A DNA stretch of 64,000 nt from Dictyostelium firmibasis. Taxonomy: Eukaryota > Evosea > Eumycetozoa > Dictyosteliales > Dictyosteliaceae. Location: NCBI GenBank assembly GCA_036169595.1, contig CM069765.1, positions 7,351,001 to 7,415,000 of the forward strand, in the 5' to 3' direction. The notes beneath the pieces are model-generated. The model saw only the letters and a list, made by a program, of their open reading frames with translations, did not search any database and was not told where the DNA came from. The position numbers were made by a program, and so were the translations under genes. Within the stretch, counting starts at the first letter, position 1. Every line of letters begins with the position of its first letter. Below, in pieces: positions 27,507 to 40,900 of this stretch.

Positions 27507-28127
27507 TTACACTAATTTAAACAATTATTTTTTTTTTTTTGTGATAAATACTAAGATGGTATTTTAGAAAGTTGTAAAACATTAGAACAATTAATACCAA
27601 GAATGTCAGTTATAATAGAGAATCACTTAATATCGAAATGTTTAGAACATATTGAATTTATTGGTACTTTAAGATCTACCTATCGTATGACAAATAAACC
27701 TGTACCAACTAAACCTTCGATTTATGTTTCAAATTTAATTTCGCCATTGGAAACTTTGATTAATGGTAAAGCGTCATCACTAAATTTTATTCCATCTGAA
27801 ACTAAATTGAATTGGGCAATCTCCGTTTTGACACCAGTTACTGAAAGTTTTAAAAATGCTGCAACAAATTTAATTCAAAGTGTGACTCAATCGAATGATA
27901 TTATCAATAAAATGGTAAAGAAAAATAAACCAACTACCACTTCTACTGGCGGTGGTAGTGATATGTCTGATATGGATAAAATCTCACTTCAATTATATTT
28001 GGATGTTGAAAAATTTGGTTTCTACATTCAAAAGTTTGGCATAAATTTATCAACTTTCAATCCATTCTTAGATTTAAGATCTATTGTTGAACCATTTAAA
28101 AAATTAGTTTTAAATCAAAATAAGTAG
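25153..28127 (+). CDS. cog2: Conserved oligomeric Golgi complex subunit 2
   Basis: Exons 25153-25560, 25675-26043, 26152-27454 and 27568-28127 encode about 879 residues. An alternative acceptor at 27555 would add four residues (DGIL) in frame. After a Ser/Asn-rich leader the COG2 N-terminal signature appears around residues 50-135: PLCFSKDVFTSNTFEVDQFI, CRKRVNLESVQKDLREYSKH, then LINKEYQSFFSLSTSLIGFD. The rest is helical with Asn and Gln insertions, characteristic of Dictyostelium rather than of the family. COG2 belongs to lobe A of the eight-subunit complex that tethers retrograde vesicles at the Golgi. The start ATG lies in a GGGGAGATGA context, less A-rich than usual, but the family match begins only about 45 residues later. 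Confidence 0.92.
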
Positions 28128-28431
28128 TGAAAAAAAAATAATAAAATTGAAAAAAAAAAAAAAATTGAAAAAAAAAGAAAATTGGTAAATTATCATATAA
28201 AACTTTGAACTGTATCAATGCTTCGACGAACTAAAGTCTTTTTTTTTTTTTTTTTGCACCTTTTTTTTTTCAGACAAGCTTGGAAGACTTGTGAAATCTC
28301 AAAAAGCGCTTGAACAATTTTTTTTTTTATTTATTTTAATTTTTTTTTTTTTTTTTTTTCTTATTTTTATTTCATTTTTTTTTTATTTATTTTTTTTTTT
28401 TTTTTAAAGCGGAAAAAAAATACATGCATTG

Positions 28432-28463
<32 letters not shown>

Positions 28464-29267
28464 GTAAAATTTTCTTAAGAAATAATATATGTTTTATTGA
28501 AGCTATATTAATCTGAAAACTGTGTGGGTATTGGCAAAAAAAAAATAAAAAAAATAAAAAAAATAAAAAAAATAAAAAAAAATAACATGTTAATAATTTC
28601 AATGTGTATGTTTTGATGAGTTGTGCAACCTTCTGGAACCTTTTAGATATTTTATTTATTTTTTAATTTTTTTTTTTCTTTTTTTTTCAGTTTTTTTTAA
28701 TTTTTTTTAAATTTTTTTTTTAATTTTTTTTTTTTTTTTTTAATTTTTTTTTTCTTTTTTTTCTTTTAAAAAAATTAACTAATAAATAAAAAAAAAATAA
28801 AAAAAAATAATTATATTATTTATACTCTAAAATAATAATAATAGTTTTTTTTTTTTTTTATAAAAAAATAATTTAATTCATAGAAGATACAACTCTTTAT
28901 TTAATATTTCATTTCTATATCCTTTTTCCTCTTTTTTTTTTTTTTTTTTTAATTTTTTTTTTTTTGTGTAATATTTTAAAAAAACCCCTCATAATTTTAT
29001 TTTTTTTCAACTCCATTTTTTTTTTTTTTTTTTGTTTTTTATTTTATTTTTTATTTCATTTATCTCCAATCAAAGTAATAATAAGAAATAGTATTTAATT
29101 TTTTTAAAAAAGAAATTTTTTTTTTAAAATATAAGAAAGAAAATTTACAAAACAATATTAGAAAAAAGTAAAATTAATTCGCACATTTAATTATATGAAT
29201 AGTTAAACAAAACTCAAATAATAACAACAGTAACAAAAAAAAAAAAAAAAATAATAAAAGCATTAAA
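28128..29267. promoter_or_regulatory. Long intergenic region upstream of hsf
   Basis: Composition is mostly poly(T)/poly(A). Islands of mixed sequence occur at about 28190-28310 (with CGACGA at 28224-28229 and a CAAGCTTGGAAGACTTG hairpin-like patch), 28480-28535 and 28600-28650. The last holds a heat-shock-element-like site (separate entry). ACCCCTCATAAT at 28984-28995 is similar to the CCCCTCATAT found upstream of the LOG gene. No gene is seen. Confidence 0.5.
28631..28643 (+). promoter_or_regulatory. Candidate heat shock element
   Basis: The sequence TTCTGGAACCTTT fits the alternating pentamer pattern of a heat shock element (TTCnnGAAnnTTC) at all defined positions except the last base. 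It lies about 635 bases upstream of the heat shock factor start and about 500 bases after the cog2 stop. Autoregulation of hsf is a reasonable inference, but one near-perfect three-unit site can occur by chance. Confidence 0.4.
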
Positions 29268-30237
29268 ATGTCGATTTTAACAAGAGATGGAGTTGCTCCA
29301 TTTATTAAATCCTTAATACAAATGTTAGATACACCAGAAAATGGTCACCTCATTAGATGGGGTAAAACTGGTGAGTCAATTGTAATCACTAATTGTGCAG
29401 AGTTTGAGACTAAACTTTTACCAAAATACTTTAAAACTGGAAAGTTTTGCAGTTTTATTAGGTAATTATCATTTTTTTTTCTTTTTGTTTTTTTCAACAA
29501 AATTATATTAATTTTTTCTTTTCTTTTTTTTTTTTAATTTTTTTTTTTTTTTTAGACAATTAAATATTTATGGATTTCATAAAGTTGAAGATGAAAAACA
29601 ACCAATTGTAGAGGATTCTAACCATGAATCATCAGAGTCACAAACTGCAAGAACATTTGAGTTTGCAAATGATAATTTCAAGAAAGCTTATCCAGATTTA
29701 TTAATAAATATCAAGAGAAGAAAGAGTGTAAGAAGATCATTAACATTAAACAACAATAATCCAAACAACTACAGAGCATTCCCATCCTCAAGTTTAGAGG
29801 ATGAAGATGATGATCATGTTGTTGGTGGCATTTCAAATTCATCCGTATCTACTCCTTCCCTCTCACCAATTGGTGGTATTGGAAGTAATGGCGATATTAA
29901 ATTGGGTGATATGAAGATCAATAGCAATATGAATGGCATTGGAGGTAATAGTAACAACTCTGCTGACAAAGCAATCCTTCAACAATTGTTATACCAATTC
30001 ACTAAATTCCAAGTTGATTACAACGAGTTGAAATTTTCTCACTCTGGTCTTCAAGAATCTCATTTACAACTCCAAAATGCATACCAATCATTACAACAAT
30101 CTCATCAAAATCTATTGGATAGAGTTTTAAAACTTACAAAGGCAATTTTAGGTCAATCAATTTTAAATACACAATATTCTCAAAATAACCTACAAAATAA
30201 ACAAAATAATTTGGTAAATGATATAATTTCAAATAAT

Positions 30238-30268
<31 letters not shown>

Positions 30269-30400
30269 AACAGCAACCACAACCACAACAACTTCAAATG
30301 CAACCAACTCCGCAATCACCACAACCAACTCCACCACAACAACAAGTACCACAACAACCTCAAATACCAAGCTCACCACAACAACAACAACAGCAGAAGC

Positions 30401-30464
<64 letters not shown>

Positions 30465-31099
30465 GTATATCGTTTCACCATCACCTTATTCACCAACATC
30501 AAGTAGTAATCAAATTGGAGGTTATAGTCAAATCAATAAATCAAATGGGTCAACTAGTAGTATAAATTCAAATAGTAGTACAATAAATACTAATAGTTTA
30601 GTTGGTAATAATAATAATAATAATAATATTAATAATAATAATAATAATAATAACAATAGTAATAATAATAATAACAATAATAATAATAGTAATAATAAAA
30701 TGGGAAATAGTATAAATAGTTTAATTTTGGGTAATTTAACAAGCCAGTTAACTGGTAGTAACAACGGTAATAACAGTAGTAATAACAATAACAACAATAA
30801 TGGTAATAATAGTGGTAGTGTCAATACAGACCTTTTAAGTTTAGTTCAACAACTCTCAAATGGTTCACTGTCGACCACTAATACACAACATTTATTAAAT
30901 TTAATTCAACAACAACAACAACTTCAACTTTTACAACCACAACAACAATCACCACAACAACAATCGCCACCACCACCACCACAACCACAACCACAACCAC
31001 AACAAACCCAACAAGTCCAAAATTTCTCGCCACAACACCAACCAATTAGACCTACAAATAATGTTTCCAATATAGATTTTACAAATGAACAGTTTTACT

Positions 31100-31187
<88 letters not shown>

Positions 31188-31518
31188 TACCAACAATAAT
31201 TCCAATAATAATAGTAACAATACTAGTAGTAATAGTATAAATATTCAACCAACATATAACATTAAAGAGGAAGGTGTAAATGGTGAAGAATCAAATAAGA
31301 GAATTGAGGATTTCCTTTTGGAACAAGAATTATTTTCTCAATCAAATTCGTTAAGTGCCGCTTTGAATGCTGCTCAAAAACCGGGTCAAGGTTTAGGAAT
31401 TTCTCAAAACCTATTGAACATACAAAATAATCCAGATTTCTTTTTAAATAGTACAAATAATATCCAAAACACAAACTCAAACTCAATGGACACTTACGGT
31501 GTCTATGGTAACTTTTAA
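29268..31518 (+). CDS. hsf: Heat shock transcription factor
   Basis: Exons 29268-29461 and 29556-31518 encode 718 residues. The winged-helix HSF DNA-binding domain occupies about residues 8-120: VAPFIKSLIQMLDTP, then LIRWGKTGESIVI, LLPKYFKTGKFCSFIRQLNI (the recognition helix is split by the intron, AG|A), and YGFHKVEDEK. The family's wing is followed by FEFANDNFKKAYPDLLINI and RRK. A heptad-rich trimerisation region lies at about 204-275 (ILQQLLYQFTKFQVDYNELK, then LQESHLQLQNAYQSLQQSHQ). The rest is poly-Gln, poly-Asn and Pro/Gln sequence, ending in an acidic/aliphatic segment that may activate transcription (RIEDFLLEQELF). The product binds heat shock elements as a trimer. The intron position inside the DNA-binding domain is common in the family. 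Confidence 0.95.
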
Positions 31519-31999
31519 ATATAAAACAAAAAATAAAAAATAAAACAAAAGGAACTCTTTTATTTTTATTCTTTTTTTTTCTCAAAAAAAACAAAAATAA
31601 TCGATTGACTCGGTTTCTTAAAAAAAATAAAAAATAGTTATTCCTATTTTTGACTTGCTTTTATCAATCTTTGAAATGCATATTTTTTTTTTTTTCTTAA
31701 TGTGGCCAAAATTATTATTTCATTTCTTTATATGGCAAGAATTAAATATAAGTTTTGTACTTGGCATCAATATATTTTTATAGTTTTTAGATTTCAAAGA
31801 ATAGATATTTTTTTTCAATTTTTTTTAATTTTTTTCAATAATTTTTTTTTAATTTTTTTTTAATTATTTCTCCACAGCTATTGGATCTTTTTTTTTTTTA
31901 TTTTTTTTTTACTCAGTTCTTTATTTTTTTTCTTTGTATTTTTTGTTTTTTTTATTTGATTCTTTTTTTTTTTTTTTTTTTGTAAAAAAATCAAAAAAA
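31519..31999. other. Intergenic region between hsf and dnapkcs
   Basis: No gene is seen. Mixed-composition patches at about 31595-31680 and 31700-31775 (AATGTGGCCAAAATTATT; GTACTTGGCATCAATAT) lie between poly(T) tracts and probably represent the hsf 3' region and dnapkcs promoter. An in-frame open stretch ahead of the chosen dnapkcs ATG is poly-Phe from T runs and is excluded. Confidence 0.45.
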
Positions 32000-34900
32000 A
32001 TGGACAATATATATCAAAGGATAGAAAATTATCTTATAAAATTATTTCAAACAATAGCAGAAACAAATAGTAATAATAATAATAACAATAATAATAATAA
32101 TAACGTTGGAATTAAATTTGAAAATGATTTGTTATTAGTGAATGAATTAGGGTCAATTATTTTGAAAGAATTAGTATTGGAGGAAGAGATTGGATTGGTG
32201 GCATCATTATTATTTACAGGTGATCATAGTTTATTGAAATATTTAGAAAAGTCATCAACTATTTCCAACAAAGAGAATGTTAAGATAAAGGTATCGATAT
32301 TGAATTTGATAGCAGAGTTTATAGAGATATTACAGGTTAGAACCGATGATTATGCAATTGGTATAAAGAATATGTGTGTATTGGTGTTTAGAAAGGATCA
32401 ATCTCATTCAGTTCAAGCAGCAGCATTTGGGCCAATTAAAAAGATACTACACTTGATGTCACGTGTTTTAAAACAAGGTTCTATAGTTGCAGAGAGTTTT
32501 GGTGTTAGTGAAATGACACAACTCTTTTTATTACAATTTACATGTGGTAAACTCAGTCAAACTGTACGTGGTGAAATTATTGTTGTACTAGGTTTATTCA
32601 CAGAGTATTTCTCAAGTAATATGTGCGATCGTAATCAACAGCTATCATTCATATTCATGGAGACATTGGGTGGTCAATTACGATCGAAATCACCAGAGTC
32701 AACATTAATTCAATCTTGTTTGAAAGCATTGAATTCATTATTGGTTCATTTCAGTGGTGACTTCATTGCTAGTGATCCAAAGAATGTTCAATTACTATAT
32801 CAATATGTTTTCATTTGTATGGATCCAGCATCATCGACTCAAAGATTTGAAATTCCAAGAGCTGCTATGAAAATCATAGCTAGACATGCGGTATTGTTAC
32901 GTCAATATTTGGCTGAACATTCTCAACCATTCTATACACGTATTGAACATTGGTGTAACCATATCAATAAATTAAATCGTGATGTTGCATTCACAGCTGT
33001 CGATTCATTCTTTCAACAAATTTCAAAGGAACTTACAAGTGGTAATCGTAGTTTAGAAGCCGATCAATCCACTTTCAAATTCTTTATTCGTAAATTCTAT
33101 TCAATCTTTGAAAATAATAGTTCATCACGTTTCGAACTTTCAATTGCAATTAGGGGTTGTGGTAGATTCGCTTCACCAGTTAAATCTTTTATGGGTGAAT
33201 GGGAATTAAAATCTTTATTAAACTCTTTATTTAAATTCTCTGAAAAATTGATGGTTGTGTAAGTATTATAATTATAACAGAATTAGTATTTAATGAATTA
33301 TTGTACTGATATAATGTAATATCATATTTATGATTTATAGTAAAATTGAAAATATTGATGAAATAACGTTACATTTATCAAGTTTTATAAATGCATTTGC
33401 ATGTATTTTATATGAATTGAATGAACTGGAATTTTGGTACTTAGATCATATTGAGCAGGTTTTAGAAACATACTTTATTATATTCCCACATTTATTTGTA
33501 AAATCAAGAGATAGATATTTTAAAGCAGCAAATAGATTAATTAGTTCATTGTTTTATCATGGTGAATATTTAAAGATTCTATTGGGTAGATTTGTAAAGA
33601 AAGGATTATTAATTACATTTTCAAAACCAAATGATTCAATTAAAAATTTAATTACAACAGCAAATACACCATTTTATCAAGTTTATAAAGATCTTTGGTA
33701 TAATCTTTTAAATCCGTCAATTGATACAATTGATAAGGGTTTATCAACAATAAAACAACAAGTTACAACTAATAATAATACCAATAATAATAATAATAAT
33801 ATTAGTCAACAAACATTCACAAAAGAAGAAATTTCAAAATCAATAAAAAAATTGGTTTACGACGAAATTGTTTCAAGTATTTTATCAATTATAAAGAAAT
33901 TAGATTTACAATATTCTTCAAAAGATCAAAAAGATGATAGTAGTAATAATGACAGTAACAGTAATATTATTATAAATGATCTAGATAATAAAATTCCAAT
34001 TATTGAATATGAATCAGAAATTAATCAATTAAAACCATCAACATCAAAAGATATTGAATTGTTTTTAGGATTGGTAGAATTTTTTAAATTATTCATTTCA
34101 AAGTATAATACTGAGTTATTTGTTCAATGGATTTATATTTTTGGTAAAGAAATGATTTGTTTCTCAAAGAAGTATCCATTAATTAGTGGTTTTTATAAGT
34201 TAATTCAAATTGTAATGCAAATTTGTAAATCTCAAAAATATTTTAATGAATTACAACAAGATGATAGTAAAATTTCAGTTATATTTAATAAGCCAACAAT
34301 AGAAGATGGTATGGATATCGATAACAACAGCAACAGTAACAACAATCACAATAATAATAATAAAAAATTAATAACAAATAGTTTAGAAGAAGATAAAAAT
34401 AATTGTTTTATATTATTTAAAAAATATATTAAAGAGGTTAGTAATTTCATTAGTCATTATAAGGATGAATTGTTAAGTTCATGTATAGAGTTATTATTAT
34501 CATTACCAAAACAATTGATATCTATACCCTTGTTAGTACCAATTGCAAATTTAGCATTCCAATATGGTATTAGTTATTTACCATTGGCTCATGTTGGTTT
34601 GAATGCTATTGAATATTGGAATTTAGTTGTACCAGATGAAGTTCACAAGCATTTAGATCAATTATTACCAAGTTTAAATGATTATTTGAAAATATCAACC
34701 AATAGTTCAGATTCATCTTCAACTGGTGATACAGATTCAGATGGTGGTTTAAGTATTGTACAACCACCTTCAAGACATAGAAAAATGAAATTTAAATCAA
34801 ATAATTCATTAACCGATCCAAAACAATTACAATTTAAAACTTCAATAGAGGATTTACAAAATAGAATTATTAGATTATTAGGTCAATTAGGTGGAGATAA

Positions 34901-37900
34901 TGTTCATTTTCTTGGAAAAGTTAGTTTAGTGGGAGAGGAAATTGTTAATGGTGTGGCGTGGGATACAGAACCAAAGGTATTAATTAAAATACCATTTGCC
35001 GATCAAAATAATATAGATATCTATTTGGATGTAGTATTACCAAACGTTGTAAATCTTGCAGAGAAATCACCAAATCGTCAAATTAAAGTTGCAGCAGGCG
35101 AATTACTTCATTCAGTTTTATTGGTGATGATTGGTAATTCAGCGAATCAATCGCAAGCGTCTCAAGTATCCTATAGTAGATTATATAGAAAAATATTTCC
35201 ATCATTGATTTGTTTATCAACCGATGTCGAACAAGTTACAAAACAATTATTCCAACCATTGGTCTTTCAAATGATTCATTGGTTTACCCGTAACAAGAAG
35301 CAAGAGTCCGATGATACTATGAATTTATTGAATGCAATCGTTGATGCAGTTGGCAATCCATTGGATGGTGCTAGAAGAGATTTTGCTGGTCAATGTCTTT
35401 GTGAATTTGCAAAATGGTCCCTTAAAAATACTTCGGCCAAACAACAAGAAAAGAATGCCTTCAATTTCAAATCAATCTTAAAAAGAATCTATAGTCTTGC
35501 ACATCATCCTGACCCCTATAAAAGATTGGGTGCTGCAATTTCTTTCAATCAATTATATCGTATTTTCCGTGAAGAAGATTCTTTAGTTGATCAATTTATT
35601 TTCGAAATCTTACATAATATTTTCTTTAGTTTAAGAATTGGTGATGACATAGCAAATACAAGTAGTAAAACATCTTTGGGTAGTGGTAATGGTAGTGGTA
35701 GTAGTGATAATAGTACAACAGATGGCTCAGAGGATTCAATTGTGGAGATTGCATCAAAATATTCAAATGTTTTAGCAGCATTAACAAAAGTTATTGTTAG
35801 ACGTTCTGATATGTTAAATAAACCATCAAATACTAGAAGAGAACATAAAGATTTGTCACAATTCGTACAATGGTTATTCCAAAATGGATGTAGTAGAACT
35901 GAATCAATCGTTAGATATGAATCAATGATACTTTTCACACAATTGGTAACTCTATTACCAAACATAAAAACCCCATTACAATGGGTTAAAGAACGTATTA
36001 AATCTAATGGTGTTCAATTCATTGTTTCCATTGCAGAACAAGGTGGTAATAGTTTAGGTAGAATTCCAAAGATTGAAGTTGGTAAACATAAAGATATTGA
36101 GTTTTGGTTTAAAAATTTATCAACTAGTTTAAATATTTATTTATGGTTCTTTTCAGAGGGTTTCTTAGAGCCAACTCAAATTTTGACGAGTAGAGAATTT
36201 AAATCTTCATTGTTATCTAGCGCTTTTCATACTTTTACAAATCAATTTTCAATGTTAGAATTTAATACTAATTCAAAACAGAATCAACATCAACAACAAC
36301 AACAACAAACATCAATGTTTTCATCGATGACACCAAAAGAAATTGATCAATTTAATAAGTTAAAATGTAATGTAATTACAAATTTATTTGGTCTTTATAT
36401 TTTATTGTTGGAGAAATTTAAATTTGAACAGGTTATAGATTATGGTGGTGTTGCATTTGTACAATTATTGGTTAAATGTTTAATGGATCCACAATCTGTA
36501 GGATTTGTAAATAATTATTTAGAAGAGAGAGAAGTTGAGCTTTCAAAATCATCACGTCAAGATATTCGTAACTTAATGTCTCGTACCTTCAAATTCCCAC
36601 CACTTTTAGATATAATTAATAATATTTTCAAGTTATTAGTTCAAATAAAACCAAAATATAATGATATATTACACAAGGAATTAATGGAATATATATTACC
36701 AAATAACAACAGTGGTATTAATGGTAGTGGCGATGGTTCAATGTTTAATTTAATTGATATTAGACAATTAATTAATACAGAAGGTACAGATAGATTGATT
36801 CATCTAATTCATTCATATCAAATTCTTTATAGATATAATTTATTGGATTCGATACTATTAGAAAACTATAATGAACAATCTGAACAAGGTGTTGAAGATT
36901 TACCAAAATCTTCAATTGAATTTAGTGAATTCATACTCAATTATTTATTTAATAATTGTGAAAATTTATCACCTTCAAAATTATCAATTTCAAAAGAATT
37001 GATTCAATTAGCTTTAACAATTGGTATAAAACCAATTAAACTATTATCTCTAATTATTAATCCAAATATACAAAATACGACAACAGCATCAGCATCAGCA
37101 TCAGCATCATCAACAACAGCATTAGCAACAACAGCAGTAACAACAACAAATTCAAATGATAATTTTAATAATAATGGATTTATTAAAGATATTTATGATA
37201 TTTTTTATAAAACATTATTTACAGAAATTAACACCTATATTTCAAATAATTTCCAATTGTTTTTACCATTATTAGCAAATAGAATTATAGAAACAAATCA
37301 AATTCATAAAGTTTTAAATGATGTATGTATATTGAAGCAGCAACAACAAAATCGTGGATTTAAGAATATTATTGAATCAGTGGTATTGTTCTTAAATTCA
37401 ATTTCAGAATGGACATTAAGTTCAAACTTAAAATTGGTTGAAAAAGAAAATATTGTAGAGTTTACAAAAAACCTTATAAAGATCGATCCAGTTCAATTCT
37501 TTGAAAACAAGCAATGCCATGAATTTGTTTATAATATCATTACAAATTATTTATGTCGTTCAAATCCTTTAACTTTTAAAAATAAGGTATTGGTATTATT
37601 ACCTTATTTATTATCGTATCCAAAACATAATAACTTTGATTTAGTAAGTAACATATTTTATATTTTTAATTTTAAAAGATAACTAACTAATTTTTTTTTC
37701 CATTCAAAAGATTAAACAAAAATTAAATGAAATTGTTGTTTATGATTTCCCATTAAATTCAAAAGATTTAACTGTTAAATCACCAATTTATAATGAATAT
37801 ATTACATGTATTGAAAGATTATTAGAGGCATTTGAAATTACAAAGAATCCAATAGTAATTGATACACTATTACACGTATTAAAGGAAACTGATCATACAC

Positions 37901-40900
37901 ATATTCATTATATAAATTTATCAATCGAAAGATCAATTTTATCAACAAATGATATAGAAGCAAAAGAAATATTTAGTCATTGTTTTGAGTAGGTTAAAAA
38001 ATAATTTATTTAATTTATTTTTAATTAACACACTAATTCCATTTTTTATTTTTTTTTATATCTTATTTTATTTTTTTTATTAAAGATTATTTTTAAATCA
38101 TTATGATGAATTAAAAATAACATTAATTGATAAATTTTGTGTACCATTAATTAATCATATGAAAGAGAATATATTGGTTCAAATTTTTAGTCAACATTTA
38201 GGATCTTTAATGTCAATTATTCAACCATTACAACCAAAATATTTATCCGATTCACAAGAGAGAAAATCATCAATCATTGAAAAGATTTGTTGCTTCCATT
38301 TAATTGAAGCGTTGTATCAATCTTTACCATCAAATATTATAAAGGAGAAAATTAATCCATACTTTTATGATAAACCAGATGGCAAGGGTACAGAGTTAAC
38401 TGCAGCAATTATGAAGGCAGCCCATTCTGCAAAATCAGAGAAATTAACGTCTGATGATAAATACGTTACAAGATCATTATGTACAAAATATCATGGTGCT
38501 GCTTTTAGTGCATTGGCAAGTGTAATAGTTTCAACTCAAACCAAGGAGAACTTTTTCCATGTTTTCTTCTTCAAAGAGAATAAAGACAAAAACGAATACC
38601 TCTGGGAGAATATCATTGATACTGATCAAGTCTACAACTTTCAACCAGAGACTAATTTCGTGGTTTCCTATAGTACCCCACAATCATTATTTGCAAATGA
38701 TTTAAGATACCTTTCAAGTCAATATTTAGTAGATAGTAGTTTAAGTCAAGACTTTATTGCTAAAAACTTTTTAGAAGGCGATACTACCACTCGTAGTGAT
38801 GATGATGGTATCATAATGCAAGGTCAATCGACTATAATTAATGGCGACAATAATGAAAATCAAATTTCAAATGATATCGAAATTGATCAAGTTAATTCAA
38901 ATCCATCAATGATTGCAATGTTGAAAATTATTGATTTTTATCAAAAGAAATTTGTAGTTACACCACCATCCTCTATACTATTTGGACAAACTCAACAATC
39001 ACAACAACAAAAACCAACAGTTGGTGATATGCCAAAATGGATGTTTGAAATCTATCAAAAGCTTCAACAGGGTGTTCATCCAAATATTGTAATTTTCATG
39101 ATAAAGATCATTATAAATAGACCACAATATTTTGAAAGATTTCATGAACTTTGGATACCAATTCTTATGGACTATGTGGTTTCAGAGGGCAATGGAGGTC
39201 ATGGGTTACATTATTTTGTTCGTGATGTTTGTTTAATCCTATTGAAATGGCCAAACATTTATAAATCTCAAGATGGTTCCGATATTTCATTAGAGAGACA
39301 TCTTTCAAAGTTTGTAAATCATCTCATGAAGAACACCTATTGTGTAGATAGAAGAATTTTAAAGAATAATTTAAATATAGTTAAATCGTTTGTAGAAAGA
39401 TGGAAATCACTCTTCAAGGTTGATAAATCAATAATTTTAGAGTTATTGCAAACGAAAGGAGATTTTAAGAGTAAGAGTAGACAAATTAAAACAACAGGTT
39501 TGGTATTGTTATCTATTCTATTAAGTAATGGCTATCCAGCGTATGATAAAGAATATGATTCAAATACAATTAGTGAATTTAAATTTTATCAAGTTTTATT
39601 AGATCATTTACAAGATTTTAAGGAACTCTATGATGCTGCATCTGAAGTTTGTGGTATGATTTTATTATATATTTCAAAACAACAACAACAACAACAACAA
39701 TCTATCTTTCCACAATTATTAAAAGATAAAATTAATTCAATTTTAAATAATAATGAAACTCAAAGAGCTTTCAGTTGTCTTTATTTTATTGGTTTACATT
39801 ATCCATTGTTTTTGCAAGGATTCTATGGTAAAATATTCAATTTACTACCACAAATTTCAAATGAAACTAGGCTAATTGCATTGAATATCATTCATTGGTG
39901 TGTAGAGGATATTCAAGATCTCTATACAAAATTGAAATCGAATAATATCGAAAATTTAATTAGAATTAGAGAAGGTGAAATTCAAGTTGTTATTCTTAGA
40001 ATCCTCTATAAATTGGTTCAAAAAAGAGATACATCTTTTTCTACTGTGAATCAAATTTTAACATTATTACTCTCCAATACTTGGTTCACATCAAATGTAA
40101 CCAATGAATATAGTCGTTCATTATACTATGATATAATCATCTATATCTATAATAACTTTAGTGAATATCAAGATCAAAGTAATGAAAATAGTAAAGGTTT
40201 GGTATTATCATTATTAATTGGATTATCAGATGAAAGCGAATCGATCAATAAGAAACTTTTACAATTTTGGGATAATAATAGTAGAACTTTGTCAGCATCA
40301 AGTCATCAAAGACTACAACAATTCTTTGATATTATGTACTCACCAGAGACTGAATCTAAATGGGTTGCAAATAGTTGTTGTCTCCTTTTACAACTTTGTA
40401 ATAGATCTAGCGAATTCACTAAATTTCTTTTCGATAAACCATTGAGTGAATGTACATTTAAAGAGGTACAAGTAGATTCTTCTTGGCAACATAGAACTTT
40501 AAATATGAATCCATTATTTAGTTCCTCTCAGTATGGCGAAAATGATGATCAAATCAATGATTCTGGTGATTCAATGCAAGTCGATGAAATTAGAGCAACA
40601 CAAGCTCCAAACTTTACATTAACTCAAACTGCATTTAGTGAATTTTATCCATCATCCTCTCAATCCTATGGCGGAGGAAGTAGTCAATTATCAAACAGTA
40701 GCCAAAGTAGTCAAGGTGGCCAAATGAATTCAAAAAGAAAACAACAAACCTCAAATGATCCAAAGCTAATGAACAATTCTGATTTAAGAAGAAGATTTAA
40801 AAAGATTGATGATCGTGGTGCAGATGAAAGAATAGTAAAATTTGCAAGATTACAAGTTAAAAGAAATATTGAGAGAGAAGCATACTTTGAAAAGAGTAAA

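Noticed and set aside
30134-31248. Antisense Val, Leu and Ile frames opposite hsf
   Set aside because: They are shadows of the Gln and Asn repeats in hsf.
31934-31999. N-terminal extension of dnapkcs (poly-Phe)
   Set aside because: It is encoded by T runs in the promoter. The ATG at 32000 follows an A-rich leader and starts a normal protein.
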